Shown here: one piece after another, positions 5,930 to 13,011 of the stretch
Layout: each line of letters opens with the position of its first letter
Position numbering within the stretch: the first letter of the stretch is position 1
DNA from: Sulfurimonas sp.
GTDB taxonomy: Bacteria; Campylobacterota; Campylobacteria; Campylobacterales; Sulfurimonadaceae
Direction: 5' to 3'
Assembly: GCA_021157485.1 (NCBI GenBank)
Contig: JAGGWO010000149.1
Coordinates: 1 to 13,146, forward strand
Length of the DNA: 13,146 nucleotides
The notes under the pieces: model-generated
The model's database searches: none
The model's input: the letters and a program-made list of their open reading frames with translations, nothing else
What the model was told of the DNA's origin: nothing
Translations under genes and position numbers: made by a program

Positions 5930-6013
5930 ATGGCACTTATAATTAAAAACGCAGAAAGTTTATTTGAAAGATTTGAAAACAGTGTTGGTGACTGGGCAGA
6001 GAAAATATTCTAA
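5930..6013 (+). CDS. Small ORF of 27 aa opposite the repressor
   Basis: ATG 5930 is preceded by AAAGGA (5918-5923) at ideal spacing, runs 27 codons and ends with TAA at 6011-6013. A TATAAT and an operator-like palindrome lie upstream and a hairpin plus nine T residues downstream, so a short self-contained transcript is plausible. Hydrophobic residues at 11/12, 15, 19, 22 and 26 are spaced 4-4-3-4, making a good amphipathic helix; the net charge is about -2, so it does not look like a cationic antimicrobial peptide. I recognise no family. It could be a regulated small protein, a leader peptide or a remnant of a larger gene. The signals around it argue for translation, but its size makes coding status uncertain. 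Confidence 0.45.
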   Translation: MALIIKNAESLFERFENSVGDWAEKIF

Positions 6014-6036
6014 GGATTACTTTCCTCTTTTTTTTT
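5998..6036 (+). terminator. Probable terminator after the 27-aa ORF
   Basis: AGAGAAAA (5998-6005) pairs with TTTCCTCT (6021-6028) with one A-C mismatch and a 15-base loop, and nine T residues follow (6028-6036). The T run is on the template of the opposing 50-aa gene, where it encodes consecutive Lys codons. Confidence 0.4.
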
Positions 6037-6162
6037 CTTCTCTTCTTCTAGTCTAAATCCCTCTTCTCTTTGGGCTGATTTATTTTTATGGTATCCACCA
6101 AAAATAAAAATCATAAAAAGAACAAAAAGTATTGCCATTATTATATCAACTACACTACCCAC
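6010..6162 (-). CDS. Small membrane protein of 50 aa, coupled to trmL
   Basis: GTG at 6160-6162 shares its first base with the last base of the trmL stop codon (TAGTG), and AAGGGG lies six bases upstream inside the trmL end. This is a classic arrangement for translational coupling. Residues 4-23 are a hydrophobic helix (VVDIIMAILFVLFMIFIFGG), followed by a charged tail of Arg, Glu and a run of four Lys, ending SNP. It is probably an inner-membrane protein with a cytoplasmic coiled or disordered tail. The function and family are unknown to me. Its stop overlaps that of the converging 27-aa ORF. The ribosome site and membrane pattern make it likely to be real. Confidence 0.65.
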   Translation of the reverse strand: MGSVVDIIMAILFVLFMIFIFGGYHKNKSAQREEGFRLEEEKKKKEESNP

Positions 6163-6635
6163 TATATCCCCTTCTTAAAACTACTATAAGTCTGTCTAAT
6201 TGCATCATATAATACAATACCGGTACTGATTGCCAAGTTAAGACTTCTACCATTTGCAGTCATCGGTATAGTAATATTTTGGTTCTTGTACTTATTAAGT
6301 ATATCTTCTGGTATTCCAGTTGTCTCGCTACCAAAGAAAATATAATCACCCTCTTTAAACGCAGCATCAAAATAAGGTTTGTCAGTTTTAGTAGTTGCGA
6401 AGTAGGCGTTGTCATGGATTTCGTTGTTCTTAAAAAACTCATCTATATTTTCCCAAACATGAAGATCAAGTTTATCCCAATAATCAAGTCCGGCACGTCT
6501 AACAGCTTTTTCATCTATGTCAAACCCAATTGGCTTTATTAAGTGAAGAGAAGCCCCTGCGTTTACGCATAAACGCCCTATTGCACCTGTATTATTAGGA
6601 ATTTGTGGGTGTACTAAAACTAAATTAAATCCCAT
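6162..6635 (-). CDS. trmL: tRNA (cytidine(34)-2'-O)-methyltransferase
   Basis: The 157-residue size is typical of TrmL (YibK), the minimal SPOUT methyltransferase without an RNA-binding extension. Motif 1 is PNNTGAIGRLCVNAG (13-27), motif 2 is FGSETTGIPEDI (101-112) and motif 3, the knot that holds S-adenosylmethionine, is IPMTANGRSLNLAIS (123-137). In characterised members the enzyme methylates the ribose 2'-OH of wobble base 34 in some leucine tRNAs. The ATG at 6635 is two bases after the purU stop and has no clear ribosome site of its own, so its translation probably depends on ribosomes finishing purU. Confidence 0.93.
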   Translation of the reverse strand: MGFNLVLVHPQIPNNTGAIGRLCVNAGASLHLIKPIGFDIDEKAVRRAGLDYWDKLDLHVWENIDEFFKNNEIHDNAYFATTKTDKPYFDAAFKEGDYIFFGSETTGIPEDILNKYKNQNITIPMTANGRSLNLAISTGIVLYDAIRQTYSSFKKGI

Positions 6636-6637
6636 TA

Positions 6638-7474
6638 TTAAAAGATTACCGTTTTATTTGCATACACAAAGATTCTATCTTCTAGGGCTAATTTAAGAGC
6701 ACGTGAGAGTACTATTTTTTCAACATCTCTTCCTGAACGCTGCATGTCTTTCCAACCATAAGCATGATCAACATTCTTTACTTCTTGAGATATAATTGGG
6801 CCTTCATCAAGATTATTGTTTACAAAGTGAGATGTAGCCCCTATAATTTTAACACCTCTATCATAGGCTTGTTTGTAAGGGTTTGCACCAATAAACGCAG
6901 GTAAAAAAGAGTGATGAATATTTATTATTTTATCTTCATAGTGCTCGACAAAACCTGGAGTAAGTATACGCATATACTTCGCAAGTACTATATAATCAAC
7001 ATCATCAAAACTATCTATTGCATCTATTATTTTCTTTTCATGCTCTGGTCTCTCTAAATTTTCATGTGAAATTGTAATATATTGAATATCAAATTTACTT
7101 ACCAGCGACTCTAGTTTATCATAGTTAGACACTACTGCTAATATATTAGCTTCAAGCTCACCAGATTCATGACGAATCAGGATATCACCAAGTGCATGTA
7201 ACTCTTTAGTAGCCATAATAACAATATTTTTTTTCTTCGGTTCAATAACTCTTACTGTAGCACTGTCAGGAAGAACAGATTCAAGAGCATCTTCAAGCTC
7301 TTTCTTATCTATATTTCCATCAACAACACTTCTCATAAAAAATTTATTATTATCTTTATCAACAAATTCACTATTTGATAAAATATTCAAATCACTGTTA
7401 ACAAAAACAGTAGATATCTTGTGAACTAAACCCTTTTCATCATTTGCATCTATTAAAACTCGGTATTGGCTCAC
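6638..7474 (-). CDS. purU: Formyltetrahydrofolate deformylase
   Basis: Residues 1-75 are an ACT-type regulatory domain (VLIDANDEKGLVHKIS at 6-21). Residues 84-270 are a formyl-transferase fold with the catalytic trio Asn185 and His187 in INIHHSFLP and Asp223 in DEGPIISQ, as in PurU and GART. ANPYKQAYDRGVKIIGATSH (197-216) is diagnostic of PurU. The enzyme hydrolyses 10-formyl-THF to formate and THF; in E. coli the formate feeds PurT and the ACT domain senses methionine and glycine. At 278 residues the length is normal. The start is GTG at 7474 with AAAGGAAA upstream, overlapping the CiaD-like stop by four bases. It is a link between one-carbon balance and the leu genes upstream. Confidence 0.95.
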   Translation of the reverse strand: MSQYRVLIDANDEKGLVHKISTVFVNSDLNILSNSEFVDKDNNKFFMRSVVDGNIDKKELEDALESVLPDSATVRVIEPKKKNIVIMATKELHALGDILIRHESGELEANILAVVSNYDKLESLVSKFDIQYITISHENLERPEHEKKIIDAIDSFDDVDYIVLAKYMRILTPGFVEHYEDKIINIHHSFLPAFIGANPYKQAYDRGVKIIGATSHFVNNNLDEGPIISQEVKNVDHAYGWKDMQRSGRDVEKIVLSRALKLALEDRIFVYANKTVIF

Positions 7475-7803
7475 TTTTTATTTCCTTTTTCTAATATCTG
7501 GACTCTTGAATCTATAGTCGCTAATACATACTCTAAAAAATTCAGTGTCATATCTACTTTAGCTTCTATATTAGTATTGTTAGGAGCTTGAAAACCTTCA
7601 AAAAGAACTAAAAGTCTTTCTCTGATGGAGTTTAAATACATTAATTCACTATCGTTAGATTCAAATGCTTGCTCATTACTTATTTCAGAAATAGGTGCAG
7701 GTGAACTCTTTTTTTCAACAAAAGATTTTTTCTCAGGAGCTTGAGTCGGTATATCATCTTCCATCTCGGCTAATGTCGAGAGTATTACATCTTTTAATTC
7801 CAT
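7471..7803 (-). CDS. CiaD-like domain protein, 110 aa
   Basis: The C-terminal half, about residues 55-104 (MYLNSIRERLLVLFEGFQ, then VDMTLNFLEYVLATIDSRVQIL), matches from memory the conserved C-terminus of Campylobacter CiaD-like proteins, a two-helix region. Residues 1-16 form another short helix (LKDVILSTLAEMEDD) and 17-52 are a low-complexity linker rich in Pro, Ser, Lys and Glu. In Campylobacter jejuni CiaD is a secreted invasion antigen and its gene lies close to purU, which fits the neighbourhood here. The organism here looks free-living, so the ancestral role is probably not virulence. The ATG has a GGAG site; the gene overlaps purU by four bases. The family call is moderately sure. Confidence 0.6.
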   Translation of the reverse strand: MELKDVILSTLAEMEDDIPTQAPEKKSFVEKKSSPAPISEISNEQAFESNDSELMYLNSIRERLLVLFEGFQAPNNTNIEAKVDMTLNFLEYVLATIDSRVQILEKGNKK

Positions 7804-7807
7804 GTTT

Positions 7808-8056
7808 TTAGCTCCATGCTTTTAATAACCATCTTTCAAACTCGTTAAACTCTACTTCGGTATCCATTTTCAAAAAAAACTCTTTCATTTGAGAATCTAC
7901 ATTTAAAAACTTTTTTCTCATTCCAGAGAGTCTTCTTATTGCAATTTTTGCATCACTATTTTGCGGATCTTTTTTAAGAACCTCTTTATAAATATTTAGA
8001 GCTTCCTCTTTTAAGCCTTGAAGCTCATAAATATTTGCTAAAGTTAGTGTTTGCAT
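7808..8056 (-). CDS. Small TPR protein, 82 aa
   Basis: Residues 3-36 form a tetratricopeptide motif (LANIYELQGLKEEALNIYKE then VLKKDPQNSDA). A helix follows (IAIRRLSGMRKKFLNVD) and then a conserved-looking acidic/aromatic tail (FNEFERWLLKAW). One TPR alone is rarely a stable fold, so dimerisation or binding to a partner is likely. There is no signal peptide. It sits 18 bases after leuB and four before the CiaD-like ATG, and I recall an equivalent small gene next to ciaD in Campylobacter. The two may act together. No clear ribosome site precedes ATG 8056. Confidence 0.65.
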   Translation of the reverse strand: MQTLTLANIYELQGLKEEALNIYKEVLKKDPQNSDAKIAIRRLSGMRKKFLNVDSQMKEFFLKMDTEVEFNEFERWLLKAWS

Positions 8057-8074
8057 ATCTAATTTATTTTTTAC

Positions 8075-9142
8075 TTATCTAGCAATATAATTTGCTATGA
8101 TTGAGCCCATTTCACTAGTTGAACATACTTCTTTTGCATCAAACTGAGCTAAGTCACCTGTTCTATAACCTTCACTAAGTGCACGCTTGATTGCAGCATC
8201 TATTTTATCAGCCGCTTCAATTTCACCTAGAGCATATCTCAACATCATAGAAGCTGATGAGATAGTTGCTATTGGATTTGCGATACCTTGGCCTGCGATA
8301 TCTGGAGCAGAACCATGGATAGGCTCATAAACACCTATCTTATCACCAACAGATGCTGATGGTAAAAGACCGATAGAACCACAAAGCATTGAAGCTTCAT
8401 CGCTTAAAATATCTCCAAAGATATTTCCCGTTAGCATTACATCAAACTGTTTTGGATTTAAAACAAGTTGCATTGCAGCATTATCAACATACATATGTGA
8501 AAGTTCAACTTCAGGATACTCCGCTGAAACTTCAGTAACAACATCTCTCCAAAGTTGAGAAACATCAAGAACATTTGCCTTATCTATAGAACAAACTCTT
8601 TTATCTCTTGTCATAGCAATTTTAAAAGCATGATGCGCTATACGAACTATTTCAGAACGAGTATAAACCATAGTGTTCCAGCCTTTATCTTCTGTACGGC
8701 CTTTAGGTTCACCAAAATAGATACCACCGATAAGCTCACGTACAACCATAATATCAACACCCTTGATAATTTCAGGTTTGAGTGATGAAGCATTAATTAG
8801 CTCATTATACACAACAGCAGGACGAAGATTTGCATAAACACCTAGCTCTTTTCTAAAACGCAGTAATCCACTCTCTGGGCGTTTTTCACGAGGAAGTGTA
8901 TCCCATTTTTCTCCACCAATTGCCCCAAAAAGAACAGCATCAGAGTTTAATGATTTCGTAATTGTCTCTTTTGGTAATGGATCACCTGTAATATCATAAG
9001 CACAACCACCCATAAGAGCTTCGTCATAATCAAAGTGAAAGCCGCAGCATGATGAAACAGCATCTAAAACTTTAACTGCCTCATCTATAATCTCTGGACC
9101 AATTCCATCACCTTTAATCAGTGTTATTTTATACTTTTTCAT
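8075..9142 (-). CDS. leuB: 3-isopropylmalate dehydrogenase
   Basis: The 355-residue size is typical of LeuB. Diagnostic parts include GDGIGPE (11-17), the substrate-binding [14 protein letters not shown] segment, [12 protein letters not shown](K)GR, the catalytic Lys of [10 protein letters not shown], the metal-binding Asp cluster in [13 protein letters not shown], and the NAD-specific [14 protein letters not shown] loop. It oxidises and decarboxylates 3-isopropylmalate to 2-ketoisocaproate with NAD+ in leucine synthesis. The ATG overlaps the leuD stop (TAATG), with AAAGGT upstream, so it is translationally coupled to leuD. Confidence 0.97.
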   Translation of the reverse strand: MKKYKITLIKGDGIGPEIIDEAVKVLDAVSSCCGFHFDYDEALMGGCAYDITGDPLPKETITKSLNSDAVLFGAIGGEKWDTLPREKRPESGLLRFRKELGVYANLRPAVVYNELINASSLKPEIIKGVDIMVVRELIGGIYFGEPKGRTEDKGWNTMVYTRSEIVRIAHHAFKIAMTRDKRVCSIDKANVLDVSQLWRDVVTEVSAEYPEVELSHMYVDNAAMQLVLNPKQFDVMLTGNIFGDILSDEASMLCGSIGLLPSASVGDKIGVYEPIHGSAPDIAGQGIANPIATISSASMMLRYALGEIEAADKIDAAIKRALSEGYRTGDLAQFDAKEVCSTSEMGSIIANYIAR

Positions 9143-9645
9143 TATTTACCTTTTACTTCATTAGCAGCGAAATTCATTAACCCACCTGCATCTATTAGTT
9201 CTTGCATAAACTCAGGAATAGGAACAAAGTTGTATGTTTTATTTGTAGTTTTATTAGTGATAGTACCAGCGTTCATATTTACACTTATTTCATCACCCTC
9301 TTTTATCTCAGCACTCTCTGGTAGTTCAAAAATAGGAAGTCCCATATTAAATGCATTTCTATAAAAAATTCTTGCGAAAGTTGGAGCAATGATAGCAGCA
9401 ACACCAGCAGCTTTTAGTGCTATTGGAGCATGCTCACGTGAGCTTCCACATCCAAAGTTTTCACCAGCAACTATTACATCACCAACACTCATATTATTTA
9501 CAAATTTGGGGTCTGCATCTTCCATAACATGTTTTGCTAATTCTTCAGGAACTGAAGTATTTAAGTATCTTGCAGCGATAATTAAGTCTGTGTCGATATC
9601 TTTACCAAACGTCCAAACTTTTCCATCAATATTTGCTTTATTCAT
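9142..9645 (-). CDS. leuD: 3-isopropylmalate dehydratase small subunit
   Basis: The 167-residue protein has the aconitase swivel domain with [15 protein letters not shown] (17-31) and [12 protein letters not shown] (63-74), the substrate-binding loop of the small subunit. The short length and YLNT wording place it in the archaeal/epsilonproteobacterial LeuD type, not the 200-residue E. coli form. With the iron-sulfur large subunit LeuC it isomerises 2-isopropylmalate to 3-isopropylmalate. leuC is not in the window, so it must lie elsewhere. It starts the leuD-leuB-TPR-ciaD-like-purU-trmL row and has its own promoter. Confidence 0.93.
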   Translation of the reverse strand: MNKANIDGKVWTFGKDIDTDLIIAARYLNTSVPEELAKHVMEDADPKFVNNMSVGDVIVAGENFGCGSSREHAPIALKAAGVAAIIAPTFARIFYRNAFNMGLPIFELPESAEIKEGDEISVNMNAGTITNKTTNKTYNFVPIPEFMQELIDAGGLMNFAANEVKGK

Positions 9646-9682
9646 ATATAAAATCCTATATGTTGTATTAATTAATTTTGCG

Positions 9683-9688
9683 ATTATA
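9683..9688 (-). promoter_or_regulatory. -10 element of the leuD promoter
   Basis: The minus strand reads TATAAT about 37 bases before the leuD ATG, with AGGA (9654-9657 complement) as ribosome site. It is the only clear promoter for the long leftward block down to 6010. No tRNA-Leu codon leader or attenuator was seen in the short leader. Confidence 0.6.
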
Positions 9689-9730
9689 TCTAAAAGGAGG
9701 TTTTATTTTTATAAAGAGAGGAGTGATTGT

Positions 9731-10975
9731 TTATTTTGACTTGTAAAATTTAAAATTATCTCTACCACTTTGCTTAGCATCATACATGGCTAAATCAGCA
9801 TTTTTTATTAACTCTTGGGCTTCCTCTGCATCTTGTGAGTAGAGAGCAATACCTATACTTGTACTAAGTTTTAGAGTATTAGCCTCTAATTCAATAGGTT
9901 TTTTCATCGAGTCAACTATTTTTTGAGCAACAACAGTAGAGGTGTCAGGATTCACATGATCTTCTATAATAATCATAAACTCATCACCACCCATACGAGC
10001 CAGAGTATCTTCAGCACGTATACTCTCTCTTAAACGTTGTGCAAATACTTTTAGTACTTCATCACCGGCATCGTGTCCATATGTGTCATTTATCTCTTTA
10101 AAACGATCTAAATCTAAGAAAAAGACTGCAACAACACTCTCTCTCCTGCTTGCTTTAATAATAGCAAACTCCAAGCGGTCATTGAAAAGTGCTCTATTTG
10201 GAAGTCCTGTCAGCTCATCATGATGAGCCTTGTAAGCCATTAAATCTTTTTGCTTATTAAGTTCATCATGAGATTGATATAGTTTGTCTAGCATAACATT
10301 AAAGTTTTTTGCCAACTCTCCAATCTCATCGTCATTGTACACACCAACTCTAGCTGTGAGAGCTTTTGTTTCAATTATTATATTTGTACTTTCATTTAAC
10401 TTTGAAATAGGCATCAAAATCTCTTTGCTGAGAACTGCGTGATACTTATATGCAAGAGCAACACCAAAAATTATAAAGAGTGAGATAAAGAATGCTTCTC
10501 TTGCAATATGCATAATAAACTCATCCATTGACGTAACTATTACTAGTGAGCCAATATCTTTATCGTCAATATTAATGGAGTTTATTGTGTAGAGATCCCA
10601 GCCATCCCAAAACTGCTCAGTTTTTGAATTTAAATTTGCAAGTTTTGCATTTGTTGGAGAGTTATCGCGGGAGTAAGAACCCAACAGCTTCCACTTATCG
10701 TCCATAGCAAATGCTTGCTTTACTCTTTTTTCATAACTGAGTGATAGAAGTGACTCTTTTATATTTTTTGAATCATCAAAAAGCAGTGCAGGAGCAATAT
10801 TTTTTGCTAAGATTTTTGTTAAAGTTTGATTTGCATTTTCAACGTTAGATTTTTCGCTGTAGTATTGATAGAGCAATATAAATATTACAGATAATATACC
10901 AGCAATCAAGGCCGTCGAGATACTCATAAAATTAAGTTTTTTTGATATACTCAAACGGTTATAAAATTCTAACAT
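9731..10975 (-). CDS. Membrane diguanylate cyclase (CHASE8-HAMP-GGDEF)
   Basis: Of 414 residues, a first membrane helix lies at 20-37, a periplasmic CHASE8-like sensor at about 40-155 (IAPALLFDDSKNIKESLLSL), a second membrane helix at about 160-178, and HAMP at about 179-235 (ending DEIGELAKNFNVMLD). The GGDEF domain covers 245-412: LTGLPNR (255-261), the active-site MGGDEF (328-333) and the intact I-site RAED (320-323), so it should both make c-di-GMP and be product-inhibited. No EAL domain is present. The usual output is a switch between swimming and surface life, and flagellar genes lie nearby, though not in the same operon. No clear ribosome site lies before ATG 10975; the nearest AGGA is 13 bases off. 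Confidence 0.93.
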   Translation of the reverse strand: MLEFYNRLSISKKLNFMSISTALIAGILSVIFILLYQYYSEKSNVENANQTLTKILAKNIAPALLFDDSKNIKESLLSLSYEKRVKQAFAMDDKWKLLGSYSRDNSPTNAKLANLNSKTEQFWDGWDLYTINSINIDDKDIGSLVIVTSMDEFIMHIAREAFFISLFIIFGVALAYKYHAVLSKEILMPISKLNESTNIIIETKALTARVGVYNDDEIGELAKNFNVMLDKLYQSHDELNKQKDLMAYKAHHDELTGLPNRALFNDRLEFAIIKASRRESVVAVFFLDLDRFKEINDTYGHDAGDEVLKVFAQRLRESIRAEDTLARMGGDEFMIIIEDHVNPDTSTVVAQKIVDSMKKPIELEANTLKLSTSIGIALYSQDAEEAQELIKNADLAMYDAKQSGRDNFKFYKSK

Positions 10976-11080
10976 CTATTGATTACATTCCTATATTCTA
11001 TTTACTATTCGTATACTATCATAAAAATTTATAAACTATATGTTATCATAGTGAATAAAATAAATTTTATAAGGTGTTTA
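10976..11080. promoter_or_regulatory. Divergent promoter region of the diguanylate cyclase and lipoprotein genes
   Basis: This is the only non-coding gap between the two divergent genes. Candidate -10 boxes abut: TATACT (11012-11017, plus strand) and TATGAT on the minus strand (11018-11023). Neither has a -35 match. The assignment is loose because the whole gap is AT-rich. Confidence 0.3.
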
Positions 11081-12202
11081 ATGTTAAAAATAGTTCTTAT
11101 TTCAATACTATTATTTATGATTGGCTGTGGTGTTGCAGAAAAGAAAATTTCTATTATTAAAGATGAACCAAAATTTACACTTATGTATGTAAAAGTAGAC
11201 ACAGAGCCATTTGTAAAGGCTGAACAAATAAAAGTCTTCACTATTATTGACGGCATAGCTACTACATCAAAAGGCCAAATAAAAAGTACAGATTTAGAAG
11301 ACAAACGAAGTGAGTTTAGACTCTATATAAATTCACCAAATGCTCAAAAAATAAGAATACTAAATATTAAGCCAAAATATGAAGATGGTATCTGGCTAAA
11401 AAGCGGAAAATACCATATTGAAATTTCTGCAAAAAAACATGTCACCTATAAAGAGTGGGTTAATATTGAAAAAGACACAAACCTAGCTATTGCTCTAAAA
11501 AGAAAACATAATGTTTCACTTGGTTTTATAAAATGGCAATCACCTGTAGGAATTAAATACATAGATGGTTCCTACTGGCAAGATCAGGCCGTAAATAAAA
11601 AAAAGAAAATGAACTGGAATGATGCTAAAGATTACTGCCAAAATCTTGTAATTAAAAATGGTAAAGTTAATATTGATGATTTTACGCTTCCTACAGAGTC
11701 TGAACTTTTATCTCTCTCGAAACACAATTCAGAATTAGATTATGCAGGCAGTATATGCTGGTCATCATCGAGCGACAAAGAGCATACAAACTTTGCAAAG
11801 TACGTTTATATAAACAATAAGAAGGGTGGTTGGTATAATAAAGAAGGGCTTACCTACGTGAGATGTGTTTCTCGAAGAAACTATTCTGAAAAATTAACAC
11901 TTTTAGAGTTGACAAAATATATCAGTAAAGAAAAAGGTTACCAATTTATTGATGCTTTAGAGAGTGCTGTGCAGATAAAGTATGGAAAACCTATTGTAAA
12001 AAATGTTATCTATAATAGTAAAAAAAAGAAGTTGAGCTTTACTCTTAAATCTCAAAAATATGATTCAAAGAAAAAGTATTTTTATAATAAAACTCACAGT
12101 ATTCCAATGAAGTTCCATCCTAAAACTCTCAAATTTAACCCTGTAGTTAAATTTGAAGTGATAAATGATAAGCTTATTTTCAAAACGCTTAAAAGTAATT
12201 AG
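11081..12202 (+). CDS. Lipoprotein with PEGA and DUF1566 domains
   Basis: I start at ATG 11081 (373 aa), not the upstream in-frame TTG at 10979, because AAGGTG (11071-11076) precedes it and it gives a clean lipoprotein signal, MLKIVLISILLFMIGC, with lipid Cys16. Residues about 92-140 resemble a PEGA carbohydrate-binding-type module (LKSGKYHIEISAKKHVTYKE). Residues about 150-266 form a DUF1566/Lcl-C-type fold (WQDQAV, MNWNDAKDYCQNL, FTLPTESELLSL, CWSSSS and YVRCVSR), with Cys186, Cys226 and Cys262 available for disulfides. The C-terminal 100 residues are Lys-rich with no recognised domain. It is probably an outer-membrane-anchored surface or periplasmic protein; function is unknown. Its stop is four bases from that of flgG. 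Confidence 0.75.
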   Translation: MLKIVLISILLFMIGCGVAEKKISIIKDEPKFTLMYVKVDTEPFVKAEQIKVFTIIDGIATTSKGQIKSTDLEDKRSEFRLYINSPNAQKIRILNIKPKYEDGIWLKSGKYHIEISAKKHVTYKEWVNIEKDTNLAIALKRKHNVSLGFIKWQSPVGIKYIDGSYWQDQAVNKKKKMNWNDAKDYCQNLVIKNGKVNIDDFTLPTESELLSLSKHNSELDYAGSICWSSSSDKEHTNFAKYVYINNKKGGWYNKEGLTYVRCVSRRNYSEKLTLLELTKYISKEKGYQFIDALESAVQIKYGKPIVKNVIYNSKKKKLSFTLKSQKYDSKKKYFYNKTHSIPMKFHPKTLKFNPVVKFEVINDKLIFKTLKSN

Positions 12203-12206
12203 GCTA

Positions 12207-12995
12207 TTATCGCTTTAAGTTGTTTGTAGTTTGTAGCATTTCATCACTTGTTGTGATTACTTTTGAGTTTGAGTCATAAGCACGTTGCCCAGTAATGAGG
12301 TCCGTAAGCTCAACTACAAGCTCAACATTACTAAGCTCCACAAAGCCCTGTCTCAGTATTCCAAGGCCATCTAAACCAGGAGTACCTTCTATTGGTTGCC
12401 CTGAACTATCTGTCTCAATATAAAGATTATCACCTAAAGAGTGAAGACCGGCAGGATTGATATAGTTTGTGGTAGTTATCTGACCAATCTGTGTAGCCTG
12501 CGTTTGACCAGGCTGAATAACGGTAACAGTACCGTCGCTACCAATACTAAGACTTGTAGCATCTGGTGGAATAACAATCTCAGGGATAAGTTTATATCCA
12601 TCACTATTTACCATAACACCATCAGCATCTATTTTAAAGGCACCATTTCTTGAGTATACTTCAGTTCCATCTGGAAGTTCAAGTTTAAAAAAACCTCTAC
12701 CAGTAATAGCAAGATCTAGTTCATTTTCTGTCTGCTTCAAAGAGCCTTCTGAAAATACTTTATTTATAGCCGTAGGTCTAACACCAAGACCAACCTCTAT
12801 ACCTGTAGCACTTTTTGTAGTGTCACTAGTTGATGTTCCAGCATACTGCATTACATGATACATAAGATCTGCAAATTCAGCACGTGATTTTTTAAATCCT
12901 ATAGTATTTACATTGGCAATATTATTCGCTGTTGTATCTATTTGTGTCTGCATACCCAACATTCCTGTTGAAGCAGTATATAATGATTGCATCAT
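12207..12995 (-). CDS. flgG: Flagellar distal rod protein FlgG
   Basis: The 262-residue protein is a normal-length FlgG. The N-terminus MMQSLYTASTGMLGMQTQID and TANNIANVNTIGFKK (22-36) is the rod D0 region; GRGFFKL (99-105) and SRNGAFKIDADG are the core of the FlgF/FlgG middle domain; the C-terminus VELVVELTDLITGQRAYDSN with DEMLQ is the flagellar rod C-terminal domain. FlgG builds the distal rod through the peptidoglycan and outer-membrane rings and is exported by the flagellar type III system. It follows a FlgF-like gene by 16 bases with AAAAGGA as ribosome site, the usual flgF-flgG order. ATG at 12992 is an equally possible start one codon in. Confidence 0.95.
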   Translation of the reverse strand: MMQSLYTASTGMLGMQTQIDTTANNIANVNTIGFKKSRAEFADLMYHVMQYAGTSTSDTTKSATGIEVGLGVRPTAINKVFSEGSLKQTENELDLAITGRGFFKLELPDGTEVYSRNGAFKIDADGVMVNSDGYKLIPEIVIPPDATSLSIGSDGTVTVIQPGQTQATQIGQITTTNYINPAGLHSLGDNLYIETDSSGQPIEGTPGLDGLGILRQGFVELSNVELVVELTDLITGQRAYDSNSKVITTSDEMLQTTNNLKR

Positions 12996-13011
12996 CTTTT
13001 TATCCTTTTAT

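Noticed and set aside
9646..9730. Leucine attenuator or T-box ahead of leuD
   Set aside because: The leader is only about 30 bases after the -10 box and contains no leucine-codon peptide or paired stems.
9389..9739. 116-residue plus-strand frame opposite leuD
   Set aside because: It is antisense to a certain leuD, with composition expected of a shadow frame.
10979..11080. TTG start extending the PEGA/DUF1566 lipoprotein by 34 residues
   Set aside because: The extension would bury the lipoprotein signal inside the protein; ATG 11081 has its own ribosome site.
12181..12226. Terminator between the DUF1566 lipoprotein gene and flgG
   Set aside because: The stem CAAA..GCTTAAA/TTTAAGT..TTTG has internal mismatches, a 20-base loop and no clean T run on either strand; kept only as an imperfect inverted repeat.
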